DNA of 64,000 nucleotides from Dehalococcoidia bacterium (GTDB lineage Bacteria; Chloroflexota; Dehalococcoidia; DSTF01; JACRBR01): NCBI GenBank assembly GCA_015478665.1, contig JADMII010000005.1, positions 62,001 to 126,000 of the forward strand, read 5' to 3'. Shown piece by piece: positions 16,687 to 25,853 of this stretch (position 1 is its first letter; each line of letters starts with the position of its first letter). The notes under the pieces were generated by a model. It saw only the letters and a program-made list of their open reading frames with translations, ran no database searches and was not told where the DNA came from. The position numbers and the translations under genes were made by a program.

Positions 16687-17354
16687 CCCGCGAGCTCCGC
16701 ATCAACGAACGCATCCGCGTCCGCGAAGTCCTGCTGATCGATGACGACGGCAGCAAGCGCACCATGCCCACGTTCGAGGCGATGAACATCGCGCGCGAGC
16801 GCGGCTTGGATCTCGTCGAGGTGGCGCCGACGGCGAACCCGCCCGTCTGCCGGCTCCTCGACTACGGCAAGTTCAAGTACGAGCAGGCGAAGAAGGAGCG
16901 CGAGGCCCACAAGCACCAGAAGCAGGTGGTGCTGCGCGAGGTGCGCTTCAAGCCCAAGATCGGCGTCCACGACGTCGACTTCAAGACGCGCGTCGTCGAG
17001 AAGCTGCTGAAGGGCGGCGATAAGGTGAAGGTCTCGGTGATGTTCCGCGGCCGCGAGATCACGCACCCGGAGATCGGCCGCGAGCTGCTGAACCGGGTCG
17101 CCTCGAACCTCGGCGGCGCCGGCACGGTCGAGAAGCAGCCGTCGATGGAGGGGCGCTTCATGAACATGATCCTGGCGCCTGTCGCGGCCAAGCCCGAGCC
17201 GAAGCCGAAGGCGCCGCGCCCCCAGCAGCGCCCGGCGTCGGATGCCGCTGCCCGCTCCGACGAGCCGGCCGCCGAGGGCGCGATGGCGGCAGCCCTGCGC
17301 GAGAGCGGCGTCGCGAACGGCGCAGCCGCAGACGCCGGCGGGCAGACCGCGTAA
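16683..17354 (+). CDS. infC: Translation initiation factor IF-3
   Basis: IF-3 binds the 30S subunit, rejects wrong start codons and prevents early 50S joining. The N-terminal domain starts RINERIRVREVLLID and contains LVEVAPTANPPVCRLLDYGKF; the C-terminal domain has FRGREITHPEIGRELLNRV and ends MNMILAPVA. A 40-residue Ala/Pro-rich tail follows. No ATG, GTG or TTG lies upstream of RINERIR in this frame. ATA at 16683, with AAGAGG six bases before it, would give an N-terminus as long as that of B. subtilis IF-3. IF-3 genes are known for non-canonical start codons used in autoregulation. A frameshift from the ATG at 16630 is the alternative. Confidence 0.9.
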   Translation: MARELRINERIRVREVLLIDDDGSKRTMPTFEAMNIARERGLDLVEVAPTANPPVCRLLDYGKFKYEQAKKEREAHKHQKQVVLREVRFKPKIGVHDVDFKTRVVEKLLKGGDKVKVSVMFRGREITHPEIGRELLNRVASNLGGAGTVEKQPSMEGRFMNMILAPVAAKPEPKPKAPRPQQRPASDAAARSDEPAAEGAMAAALRESGVANGAAADAGGQTA

Positions 17355-17495
17355 CGCCGACGCCGGACGGTACCGATGCCCGCCGATGCCCGCAAACGGG
17401 ATCGTGCGCGCACGCCCTCCTGAACGAAGCGAAGACCTCTCCGGCCGGTCCCGCCGCGCGCACGCGGCAGGAACCGCAACTGACGCAGGTGGGCA

Positions 17496-17591
17496 ATGAA
17501 GATTGCGGTTTCGGACGAGGTTGCCCTCCCCCGGCCCTCCCCGCTGCGGTGAAGAGGGAGCGCGCGCGACGAAGCGAGATTCGAGGCAGAT
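17496..17591. repeat. 96-bp intergenic repeat, copy A
   Basis: This 96-base block aligns without gaps to 51858-51953, with 76 identical positions by hand count. The ends are the best conserved (ATGAAGAT...TTTCGGACGAGG and GCGACGAAGCGA...GGCAGAT). The middle can form a small hairpin (CCCTCCCC with its partial complement). It lies between infC and the 16S rRNA methyltransferase gene. Confidence 0.75.
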
Positions 17592-17686
17592 AGACGTTCG
17601 CGAACGTGCAGCCACTCGCCCGCGCAGCGCCCAGCCTCCACCTCTCGCCGCTTCTCACCTCTCACGATGACCCGCATACTGCCGGC

Positions 17687-18346
17687 GTGATCGTCGTGCG
17701 GGGGAAGAAGATCAGCGAGCTGTCGCGTGCCGGGCTCGCGGAGCACCTTGCTCCGTACGAGGGCGTGACGATCGACGTCGGCACCGGCGACGGGGCGTTC
17801 GCGTATCGCTACGCGCAGAGGCAGCCGGCGCGCTTCGTGATCGGTCTGGACCCGGTGCGCGAGGCGATGCGGGAGTATTCGGCGAAGGCCGCAGGGAAGC
17901 CGGCGCGTGGCGGGCTGCCCAATGTGCTCTACGTCGTCGCCAGCGTCGAGCAGCCGCCCGCAGAGCTCCACGCCATCGCCGATGAGCTCTACGTGAACCT
18001 CCCGTGGGGAAGCATGATGCGCGGCGTCATCCTCGGCGATCCCGTCGTGCTCGAAGGCCTGGCATCGCTCGCGCGGGACGGCGGCCGCCTGCGCGTCGTC
18101 GTCAACATGCGCATCTTCGACGATCCGGTGCCGATCGAAGCGCGCGACCTGCCGGAGCCGACGCCGGCCTACGCGCGCGGAACGCTGGCGCCGGCGTACG
18201 ACCGCGCCGGGCTGCGCATCACGGAGGCGCGCGCGTTCGCCGGCGATGAGATGGCGGAACTGGCGACGACGTGGGCGAAGCGCCTCTCGCATCGCCGCGC
18301 GCCGCCGTCGCTGCTGATCGAGGCGGTCGCCGACGGGCACGAGTGA
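17687..18346 (+). CDS. 16S rRNA (adenine-1408-N1) methyltransferase, NpmA/KamB family
   Basis: A 219-aa SAM-dependent methyltransferase whose whole length follows the NpmA/KamB pattern. The order is VRGKKISELS, the SAM loop IDVGTGDGAFAYRYA, GLDPVREAMREYS, KPARGGLPNVLYVVASVE, LPWGSMMRG and TWAKRLSHRR. Trp107 and Trp196 match the two Trp residues that hold A1408 in NpmA, and the length is the same. Such enzymes methylate A1408 of 16S rRNA and confer resistance to aminoglycosides with a 2-deoxystreptamine core. The frame is open from 17606, but GTG 17687 starts the family domain and lies 6 bases after CATACT (17675-17680), so a leaderless start is chosen. Confidence 0.85.
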   Translation: MIVVRGKKISELSRAGLAEHLAPYEGVTIDVGTGDGAFAYRYAQRQPARFVIGLDPVREAMREYSAKAAGKPARGGLPNVLYVVASVEQPPAELHAIADELYVNLPWGSMMRGVILGDPVVLEGLASLARDGGRLRVVVNMRIFDDPVPIEARDLPEPTPAYARGTLAPAYDRAGLRITEARAFAGDEMAELATTWAKRLSHRRAPPSLLIEAVADGHE

Positions 18347-18489
18347 GCCTGCGCGCAGCGTGCCGCCGCTGCCGGAGCCGCACCGACGACGCAGGCAGCC
18401 GCGACGCGGACGACGAGCCTCGTGCGAGATGCAGGAACCCGACATCGCAGGAATTCCTGACGCGGGCGGTCAGGAGGCCGCCGGCGCGA

Positions 18490-18508
18490 CGAACAGGCGT
18501 GCTAGAAT
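18490..18508 (+). promoter_or_regulatory. LexA-box-like site on the uvrA promoter
   Basis: CGAACAGGCGTGCT (18490-18503) matches 12 of 14 positions of the Gram-positive/actinobacterial SOS box CGAACRNRYGTTYC. It overlaps an extended -10 element, TGCTAGAAT (18500-18508), exactly where a repressor would block transcription. uvrA is a classical SOS gene. The leader would be about 207 nt. Confidence 0.55.
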
Positions 18509-18721
18509 GAATGGAGCCGCTGTCCAACTGAGGGCTTCGCGACGGCGGCGCATCAGGCGCCATACACGCGCGGGACGCGTGCGAGGCAGCGACCACAGGA
18601 TGGCGCCCCGACTGTCCCTACTCTGCCGGCAGCGCGATACTTGACGCAGGCGAGTCTGGCGAAAACCCACGCCGCTCAGACTCGAATTGCTCACCCTACA
18701 GCCTCGAGGAGACCAACCGAG

Positions 18722-21721
18722 ATGCCTCTGGACGCCATCATCGTCAAGGGCGCCCGCGAACACAACCTCAAAGACATCGACGTGACGATCCCGCGCGACC
18801 GCCTCGTCGTCATCACCGGCCTCTCCGGGTCCGGGAAGTCGTCGCTCGCCTTCGACACCATCTATGCCGAAGGGCAGCGGCGTTATGTCGAGTCGCTCTC
18901 CGCCTACGCCCGCCAGTTCCTCGGCCAGATGGAGAAGCCCGACGTCGACTACATCGAAGGCCTCTCTCCGGCGATCTCCATCGACCAGAAGGGCGCCAGC
19001 CGCAACCCGCGCTCGACCGTCGGCACCGTGACCGAGATCTACGACTATCTGCGCCTGCTCTACGCTCGCGCCGGAACGCCGCACTGCCCCGTCTGCGGCC
19101 GGCCCATCGAGCGCCAGACGGTGCAGCAGATCGTCGACGCGATCCTGGCGACGGAGCCCGGCAAGAGGCTGATGATCCTGGCGCCGATCATCCGCGACCG
19201 CAAGGGCGAGCACCTGCACGTCTTCGAAGACGCGCGCCGCGCCGGCTACGTGCGCGTGCGCGTCGATGGGCGCATCCGCGATCTCGGCGAGGAGATCGAG
19301 CTCGACAAGAAGAAGAAGCACACGGTCGAGGTCGTCGTCGACCGGATCGTGACCGAAGGCAGCGTGGGCGACGGCAGCGCATCGAGCGCGAGCCGGCTGT
19401 CGGACAGCGTCGAACAAGCGCTGAAGCTCGGCGGCGGCACGGTACTGGTGGACGTCGAGGGCGAGGGTGAGCGGATGTACTCCGAGCACTACGCCTGCGC
19501 CTTCGACGGCACGAACATCGGTGAGCTGGCACCGCGCAACTTCAGCTTCAACAGCCCGCACGGCGCCTGCCCGGAGTGCACCGGGCTCGGCACGAAGATG
19601 GAACTCGACCCGTCGCTCGTCGTCCCGGACCGCGCGCTCTCGATCCACGGCGGGGCGATCGCGCCGTGGTCGCGCGCGCAGGCGACGACGACGTGGTACA
19701 TGCGCATGCTGGAGGCGGTGGCGAAGAAGCACGGCTTCTCGCTCGACGTGCCGGTGAGCCAGCTCAAGCCGAAGCAACTCGAGATCGTCCTCCACGGCGA
19801 CGAGACGCCGGTGAGCATCAGGTACAACACCTCGAGCGGCCATCAGAACCGCTGGGACACGACGTACGAGGGCGTCATCCGCAACCTCGCGCGACGCTAC
19901 AAAGAGACCGACTCCGACTACGTGCGCGGCGAGATCGAGCGCTACATGGCGGCGAACCCGTGCCCGGCGTGCAAGGGCGCGCGCCTGAAGCCGGAGACGC
20001 TCGCGGTCACCGTCGCCGGCAAGAACATCGTCGAATTCACGCGCATGGACGTCCGCGAGACGCGCGACTGGACGGAGCTGCTGGCAGGCGCGCAGACGCC
20101 GCTCAGCGAACGCGAGCAGGTCATCGCGCGGCAGATCCTCAAGGAGATCCGCGCCCGGCTAACCTTCATGTTCGACGTCGGACTCGACTACCTCTCGCTC
20201 GACCGCGCGGCCGGCACGCTGTCCGGCGGCGAGGCGCAGCGCATCCGCCTGGCGACGCAGATCGGCTCGAGCCTGATGGGCGTGCTCTACGTCTGCGACG
20301 AGCCGAGCATCGGCCTCCATCCCGTCGATGACGCGCGGCTGATCCGCACGCTCGAACGGCTGCGGGACCTCGGCAACACGGTGCTGATCGTCGAGCACGA
20401 CGAGGCGATGATGCGCGCCGCCGACCACATCATCGATATGGGCCCGGGCGCCGGCGAGCACGGCGGCCACGTCGTCGCCGAAGGGCCGATCGAATCGATC
20501 ATGGCCTGCGCGGGCTCGATGACCGGCGGCTATCTCAGCGGCCGTCGTTCGGTGCCCTTGCCCGAGACGCGCCGGCCCGGAAGCGGCGAATGGATCACCG
20601 TCGTCGGCGCCCGCGAGAACAACCTCAAGGACATCGATGTCCACATCCCGCTCGGACGGCTCGTGTGCGTCACCGGCGTCTCCGGCTCGGGGAAAAGCAC
20701 GCTGATCAATGAGCTGCTGTACAAGAAGGCGGCGCAGGAGCTCTACGGCGCCCGCGACCGCCCGGGCAAGGTCGACCGCATCGACGGACTCGAGCACGTC
20801 GACAAGGTCGTCGACATCGACCAGTCGCCGATCGGCCGCACGCCGCGCTCGAACCCGGCGACGTACACCGGGACATTCACGCCGGTGCGGGAGCTCTTCG
20901 CGTCGGTACCAGAGGCGCGGCTGCGCGGCTACACGCCGGGGCGCTTCTCGTTCAACGTGAAGGGCGGCCGCTGCGAGGCGTGCGCCGGCGACGGCTATAT
21001 CGAGATCGAGATGCACTTCCTGCCCGACGTGACGGTGCCGTGCGAGGTGTGCAAGGGCAAGCGCTACAACCGCGAGGCGCTCGAGATCACGTACAAGGGG
21101 AAGACCATCGCCGACGTGCTCGACATGACGGTCGAGGAGGCGCTGGACTTTTTCGACAAGATCCCGCGCCTGCGCTCGAAGCTCGAGACGCTGCACGATG
21201 TCGGACTGGGCTACATCCGGCTCGGCCAGCCGGCGACGACCGTGTCGGGCGGCGAGGCGCAGCGCATCAAGCTGTCGACGGAGCTCTCGAAGCGCTCGAC
21301 CGGCCGTACGCTGTACATCCTCGACGAGCCGACGACCGGGCTCTCGTTCGAGGACACACGCGCGCTCCTCGTCGTGCTGCAGCGGCTCGTCGACGGCGGG
21401 AACACGGTGATCGTCATCGAACACCACCTCGACGTGATGAAGAACGCCGACTGGATCATCGACCTCGGACCCGCGGGCGGCGACCGCGGCGGCGAGATCA
21501 TCGCCGCCGGGACGCCCGAGCAGGTGGCGCTCGTCGAGCGCAGCGTGACGGGCCAGTACCTTCGGAAGGTGCTGCCAGCCGGCCGGCTGCGGGCGGCGGC
21601 GGCGAACGGCGCCGCGAGGCGGAACGGCGCGTCGCGGCGGGCGGCGAACGGCGCGAAGCACCCGGCCACCGGTCGCACCAAGCCGGCTCCGGCCGCCGGC
21701 AAGAAGGCGGCACGCCGATGA
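18722..21721 (+). CDS. uvrA: Excinuclease ABC subunit A
   Basis: UvrA is the damage-sensing ATPase of nucleotide excision repair. The 999-aa protein has two ABC modules: Walker A motifs GLSGSGKSS and GVSGSGKST, and signatures LSGGEAQR and VSGGEAQR. Zinc-finger Cys pairs are [15 protein letters not shown] and CEACAGDG...[10 protein letters not shown]. The start [16 protein letters not shown] is standard and the ATG follows GAGGAG. The last 50 or so residues are an extra Ala/Arg/Lys/Gly-rich basic tail, absent from most UvrA proteins (about 940-960 aa). The 375 bases upstream hold the SOS-box promoter and no other gene. Confidence 0.96.
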   Translation: MPLDAIIVKGAREHNLKDIDVTIPRDRLVVITGLSGSGKSSLAFDTIYAEGQRRYVESLSAYARQFLGQMEKPDVDYIEGLSPAISIDQKGASRNPRSTVGTVTEIYDYLRLLYARAGTPHCPVCGRPIERQTVQQIVDAILATEPGKRLMILAPIIRDRKGEHLHVFEDARRAGYVRVRVDGRIRDLGEEIELDKKKKHTVEVVVDRIVTEGSVGDGSASSASRLSDSVEQALKLGGGTVLVDVEGEGERMYSEHYACAFDGTNIGELAPRNFSFNSPHGACPECTGLGTKMELDPSLVVPDRALSIHGGAIAPWSRAQATTTWYMRMLEAVAKKHGFSLDVPVSQLKPKQLEIVLHGDETPVSIRYNTSSGHQNRWDTTYEGVIRNLARRYKETDSDYVRGEIERYMAANPCPACKGARLKPETLAVTVAGKNIVEFTRMDVRETRDWTELLAGAQTPLSEREQVIARQILKEIRARLTFMFDVGLDYLSLDRAAGTLSGGEAQRIRLATQIGSSLMGVLYVCDEPSIGLHPVDDARLIRTLERLRDLGNTVLIVEHDEAMMRAADHIIDMGPGAGEHGGHVVAEGPIESIMACAGSMTGGYLSGRRSVPLPETRRPGSGEWITVVGARENNLKDIDVHIPLGRLVCVTGVSGSGKSTLINELLYKKAAQELYGARDRPGKVDRIDGLEHVDKVVDIDQSPIGRTPRSNPATYTGTFTPVRELFASVPEARLRGYTPGRFSFNVKGGRCEACAGDGYIEIEMHFLPDVTVPCEVCKGKRYNREALEITYKGKTIADVLDMTVEEALDFFDKIPRLRSKLETLHDVGLGYIRLGQPATTVSGGEAQRIKLSTELSKRSTGRTLYILDEPTTGLSFEDTRALLVVLQRLVDGGNTVIVIEHHLDVMKNADWIIDLGPAGGDRGGEIIAAGTPEQVALVERSVTGQYLRKVLPAGRLRAAAANGAARRNGASRRAANGAKHPATGRTKPAPAAGKKAARR

Positions 21722-21941
21722 GCGTCCCGGCGACGAGCGAACATGGAGGGCGGCCGTCCTCGCCCGCACGTCGTCGACCCGCCGGTGACCGGCCGTACGC
21801 CCGACGAACATCGACCCGGCATCCGCACTGCGACGCCAGGAGCACACGCCGCGGCGACGTGCGCGCGATTCGAAGCGCACCGGCTGATCGACGAATGCGG
21901 CTCGCAGCCGTCGGGCGAACTCGACCGGAGATGACACCGAG

Positions 21942-22667
21942 ATGACAGCCGCGGCGCCCGAGGCGATCTTCTTCGACATGGACGGCACCATTCTCGACTG
22001 GCAGGCCGGGATGGCGGCATCCTGGCAAGCCGCCTGCCGCGAGGGCTGCGCGAACGGCGACAGCGTGGACGCCAATCTCCTGCTCGCCGCCGTCGACGCA
22101 CGCCGAGATTGGTTCTGGGCTCACCCGGAGCGCTCCCGCGTCGGCCGCCTCGACCTCGACGCGGCGACGCGGCGCATCGTCGCCCACGCGCTCGCGGACA
22201 TCGGCCACGACGACGAGGCGCTGGCCGCAACGATCGCCCGCGACTACCGTGCGCGCCGGCTCGCGGCGATGGTGCCGTATCCCGGCGCCATCCACACGCT
22301 GGCGACGCTGCGGTCGCGCGGCGCGAAGATGGCGCTGATCACGAACGGCGGCGCCGCGTCGCAGCGGCACAGCATCGAGCGCTTTGGGTTGGCGGCGTAC
22401 TTCGACTGCATCGTCATCGAAGGGGAGTTCGGCTGCGGCAAGCCGGACGAGCGCATCTTCCGGCACGCGCTGCAGTCCTGCGGCTGCCAGCCGGAAGCGG
22501 CGTGGATGGTCGGCGACAACCTGCACGCGGACATCGAGGCGCCGCGGCGCCTCGGCATGTACACCGTCTGGGTGCGCGACCCGGCGGGCGACGTCATCGC
22601 GCCGCCGAGCGGGGCGCAGCCGCACCGCACCGTGCGCGCGATCGCGGACCTGCTCGACCCGGCGTAG
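21942..22667 (+). CDS. HAD-family hydrolase (phosphatase)
   Basis: A 241-aa HAD subfamily IA hydrolase. Motif I is FFDMDGTILDW (nucleophile and acid Asp), motif II is LITNGGAA, motif III is the Lys of GCGKPDERIF and motif IV is MVGDNLHADIEA. A helical cap lies between about 15 and 95. The layout is like YjjG-type nucleotidases and N-acylneuraminate-9-phosphatase; the substrate cannot be assigned. It lies 220 bases after uvrA; the open frame in between is Arg-rich and is not taken as a gene. Confidence 0.85.
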   Translation: MTAAAPEAIFFDMDGTILDWQAGMAASWQAACREGCANGDSVDANLLLAAVDARRDWFWAHPERSRVGRLDLDAATRRIVAHALADIGHDDEALAATIARDYRARRLAAMVPYPGAIHTLATLRSRGAKMALITNGGAASQRHSIERFGLAAYFDCIVIEGEFGCGKPDERIFRHALQSCGCQPEAAWMVGDNLHADIEAPRRLGMYTVWVRDPAGDVIAPPSGAQPHRTVRAIADLLDPA

Positions 22668-22825
22668 CCCGATGCACGCCGTGCGCGCGGCCGGCGACGG
22701 CGGCCCCTGGTTCGTCCTTCGTGCGAGCCCGGTGGCCCGCCGCTATGCAACCGCGCAATCGCGGCCGCGCAGCCGGCATCCACGCCTCGTAGACTGCGCG
22801 TGCGCTGCGCGCGTCACGCAGCTTC

Positions 22826-23538
22826 ATGATTCCGGGCTGGCTCCCCGGCATCGCCCTGCCCGCGTCGCTCGTCGCGCTGGGCGCCGCATTCTATGCCGCC
22901 GGGTCGTGGTCGACACATCGCGATGTGGTGCTCTGGCATCCGCTGCTGACCGCCTCGGCGGCGCTCTACCTGGCGATCTTCGTGGCCGCGCGCGTGGGGC
23001 GGCGCGGTGGCCTGCGCATCGCCATCGATGGTTCACTGTACGTGGCGGTCTTCGTCGCGGCGACCATGATCGCGGCGGTGTCGAGCCACTACATCATCGC
23101 GGCGGACATCGCCCTCGGCGCGGTCGCGCTCGGCGTCGCGGCGCCCCTCCGCCGGCGACCGCGGTCGACCTGCGGGCCGCGAGCGTCATCTACGCCATCG
23201 TCGTGCTGGCATTGCCGGCGATCGCCGGCACGCTGCTCGCGGCGCGCGCCGGCGGCCCCGCGTCGGAGCGGTTCGGCACCGCGTGGGCACTCCTCGCGCT
23301 CTACGCGGCGGGTTTCGTTGCCGCGACGGCGGGGCGCATCTGGTCATCGCCGGCGGCACTCTTCGCGTCGGCGTTCTTCGCGTTCTGGGGGTTAGCGCTC
23401 GGGCTATGGTTCTTTCCGCTGCTGCTTGCCGGCGTGGTGGGCGTTGGCGGCCTCGCGGCATCGCTCCGCTACTTCCTGGATCCCGCGCTGCCACCCAGCT
23501 ACCGGCGCCCTCGCGCCCGGCGATCACCTAATCGTTGA
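22826..23538 (+). pseudogene. Multi-pass membrane protein interrupted by a frameshift
   Basis: From the ATG at 22826 a hydrophobic frame runs to about 23150 (SLVALGAAFYAAG, ALYLAIFVAARV, AVFVAATMIAAVSS) and then turns Arg/Ser-rich. The -1 frame at once becomes hydrophobic (SVIYAIVVLALPAIAG, WALLALYAAGFVAA, GLWFFPLLLAGVVG) and ends at 23538. Joining them gives about 237 residues with seven or eight membrane helices. A base missing in the C-run at 23144-23147 would restore one frame, so this is a mutation or an assembly error. The family is not recognised. Its end overlaps the convergent acetyltransferase gene by 11 bases. Confidence 0.65.
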
Positions 23539-24106
23539 AGCCGTCGATGTCGTACGACATCACCAGCATGTCATGCGTGCGGCCATCATTGTCGATGACG
23601 TGGTCGGTGAGCAGCGCCTCCGGCCGGAAGCCGACGCGCTCGAAGGTGGCCCTCGCGCCCTTCTGGTCGGCCGTCATCTGCGCCGTGATCTTGCGCAGCC
23701 CCAGCCCCTTGGCGACGGCGAAGATCTCCTCGACCAGCCGTGCGCCGAGGCCGATGCCCCGGTAGTCGCTGCCGACGATCGTACGGATCTCGCCGACGTG
23801 CCGCGTCCAGAGCACCTCGTTGTGGTGCAGGCTGGCATAGCCCGCGAGCTTGTCCGCGTCCCAGGCAGTGACGGTCAGCGTGCGGCCGGCAGCGATGTTC
23901 TTCAGCCACTCGTCGACGTTCTTCGCCGCGGTGATGTCCATGCGGAGGAAGAGGATGTCGGCCGGCGGCAGGCTGCGGGCGAAGGCGACCATCTCGTCGC
24001 GCATCTCGCGATCCATCAGCCGAAGCGAGAACGTCTTGCCGCGCGCCAGGCGCGCCTCGCGCGGGTACGTGTGCTGTGCGTCTCCCGTCTTCGTCTCCGC
24101 CGTCAT
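23528..24106 (-). CDS. GNAT family N-acetyltransferase
   Basis: A 192-aa acetyltransferase. The acetyl-CoA loop is IVGSDYRGIGLGARLVEE and the end of the fold is ADQKGARATFERVGFRPEA; the C-terminal HDMLVMSYD is common in this group. The frame is open far upstream, but GGGGAGAAG precedes the ATG at 24106 and the domain starts soon after. The substrate is unknown. It is the neighbour of a SCO6745-like gene on the same strand, 152 bases away. Confidence 0.82.
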   Translation of the reverse strand: MTAETKTGDAQHTYPREARLARGKTFSLRLMDREMRDEMVAFARSLPPADILFLRMDITAAKNVDEWLKNIAAGRTLTVTAWDADKLAGYASLHHNEVLWTRHVGEIRTIVGSDYRGIGLGARLVEEIFAVAKGLGLRKITAQMTADQKGARATFERVGFRPEALLTDHVIDNDGRTHDMLVMSYDIDGFND

Positions 24107-24258
24107 CTTCTCCCCGTTGCCGCTCCACACTCTGCCCGGTGGACGCCGCTGGCATCGTGTTTCCCGCGCGCGCCGTCTCGTCGCCCGATCCCCGGCGGCG
24201 ACGATCCCCGGGCGATGCCGCGACGCGCGGATCGTACCACAGGCGGCGTCCGCTCGCC

Positions 24259-25137
24259 CTACCGCGCCGCCCGGGCGCCCCGGCCGAGATCGCGGATGGC
24301 GTCCGGGCCGCCGGGATAGCCACCGCCCTCGATGCCTGCGGCGGTGATCGCCGACGCCCACGGCCGCAGGATCTCGACCAGCTCGTCGAAGTCCGGTTCG
24401 ATGGCGTCGACGATCGGCACCTCCATCGCGTCGGTGTCGGACTCGATGGCCTCGCGCAGCGCCCGCCCGTCGGGCGAGAAGCTGTCTCCGTCCAGCCACC
24501 CCTTCGCGCGCATGCCATCGAGCGCCGCATCCATCTCGGCTGGCGTCCAGCCGCGGGTCGCCGAGTACGTCTTGAGCGGGATGCCCATCTGCAGCTCGGA
24601 CATCAGCTGGATCTCGATGGGCGCCACCATCGCCCGCGTCCAGACGGCGATATGGCTGTCGCCGCGATGCTCGCGCACCAGATCGCAGCAGCGCCAGAGC
24701 TGGCCCACGGGATCGCCGGGCCAGGGCAGCGACTTCAGGCCGCTGAAGAGCGGGTGTCCGGCGCCCTCGGCGCGGGCGAGGCCGCGCTGCAGGAGCTCGA
24801 CGGCACGGTCGAGCTGACAGGCGTCCGGCTCGCCGAGCAGCCGGCGCAGCGAGGCCACGGCGCCATCGTGGCGCGCATCGAGCAGCGGCGCCGGCTCCGT
24901 CGCGGCCCAGCCGGCCTCGACGGCGGGCACGACCACGGCAGGGCTGAAGACACCGAACGCCGCGGTGACGACGAGCCCGCCCGGCTTTCCCAGCGATGCG
25001 CCGCGGCTGCAGAAGTAGCCGCTGCCGTATCCCTGCAGCCCGAGCTTCGCGTAGCGCTCGTGCGCTTCCGGCGCGAAGTACACGTTCGCGCCGATCGGCT
25101 CGCAGACGTTCCGTAGTGTGCGCGTGCGCTCGTCCAT
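24259..25137 (-). CDS. SCO6745-like protein
   Basis: A 292-aa protein of the SCO6745 family, named after a Streptomyces protein of unknown function and common in actinobacteria and Chloroflexota. The typical blocks are IGANVYFAPEAHERYAKLGL, GYFCSRGASLG and VTAAFGVFSP at the start, and HIAVWTRAMVAPIEIQLMSE in the middle. The C-terminal part resembles a winged helix (TRGWTPAEMDAALDGMRAKG). The ATG at 25137 is chosen at the family start; GGAGG is 10 bases upstream. No catalytic role is claimed. Confidence 0.75.
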   Translation of the reverse strand: MDERTRTLRNVCEPIGANVYFAPEAHERYAKLGLQGYGSGYFCSRGASLGKPGGLVVTAAFGVFSPAVVVPAVEAGWAATEPAPLLDARHDGAVASLRRLLGEPDACQLDRAVELLQRGLARAEGAGHPLFSGLKSLPWPGDPVGQLWRCCDLVREHRGDSHIAVWTRAMVAPIEIQLMSELQMGIPLKTYSATRGWTPAEMDAALDGMRAKGWLDGDSFSPDGRALREAIESDTDAMEVPIVDAIEPDFDELVEILRPWASAITAAGIEGGGYPGGPDAIRDLGRGARAAR

Positions 25138-25330
25138 TTGGTTTGGGCCTCCTCGTTGTGCGCCATCGGCAGCGTAGGGGATGCAGGCCACTGGCGACAG
25201 CCGCCGACCCGGCCGGGCGATGTCGGATCGCGGCTGTTCGCTGTGCGACGCGGGGGCGAGCCGGCGCGGTCGCTTGCCCGTGATGCACGCATCACCAAGA
25301 CTGAAACGCACATGCATCGGAGAGCATGAG

Positions 25331-25780
25331 ATGTCAGACGAATCGCCGACGGTCGACGACCCGAGCGTATGGACGGCGCGCATGAACACCGTCATCGGCC
25401 GGGCGATCCCGATGCGCTTCGAGCACGTGTCGAAGGAGCGCGTCGTGATGACGATGGAGGTGACGAGCCGGGTGCATCAGCCGTTCGGCATCCTCCACGG
25501 CGGCGCCTCGCTGGTGCTGGCAGAGAGCGCGGCCTCGGTCGGCGCCGGCCGCAACTGCCCGGAGGGCATGATCGCCGTCGGCCAGGAGATCAACGCGAAC
25601 CACGTGCGCCCGAAGCGCGATGGTGTGCTGCGCGCGGTCGCCGAGCCGCTGCACATCGGCCGCACGAGCCAGGTGTGGAGTATCGAGCTGCGCGACGAGG
25701 ACGGGAAGCTCGTGTGCGTATCGCGCTGCACGCTTGCCGTCGTGCCGCGCCCGGCCGACGCGGAGCCGCCGCCGGAGTAG
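25331..25780 (+). CDS. PaaI-family hotdog thioesterase
   Basis: A 149-aa thioesterase with RVHQPFGILHGGASLVLAES, the HGG plus catalytic Glu of the EntH/YdiI-like branch, and QEINANHVRPKRDG. Enzymes of this branch act on acyl-CoA, menaquinone-precursor or aryl-CoA thioesters. GGAG lies 8 bases before the ATG. It faces the CoA-transferase gene, so a shared role in acyl-CoA metabolism is possible but is inference. Confidence 0.82.
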   Translation: MSDESPTVDDPSVWTARMNTVIGRAIPMRFEHVSKERVVMTMEVTSRVHQPFGILHGGASLVLAESAASVGAGRNCPEGMIAVGQEINANHVRPKRDGVLRAVAEPLHIGRTSQVWSIELRDEDGKLVCVSRCTLAVVPRPADAEPPPE

Positions 25781-25853
25781 GCTGCCGGACGCGAGCGAGC
25801 GGGATCCCGGGGCGCACCGCTGCCTGCTGCCGCTTCCCTCCAACCGAAGCCAA

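Noticed and set aside
18510-18720. Fragments in the uvrA leader resembling parts of a cobalamin riboswitch (GCTGTCC..AACTG)
   Set aside because: The other conserved boxes are missing and the gene context does not fit; chance similarity.
21718-21945. A 75-codon frame overlapping the uvrA stop by ATGA
   Set aside because: The product is very rich in Arg, Pro and Thr and has no conserved block; no better than the shadows.
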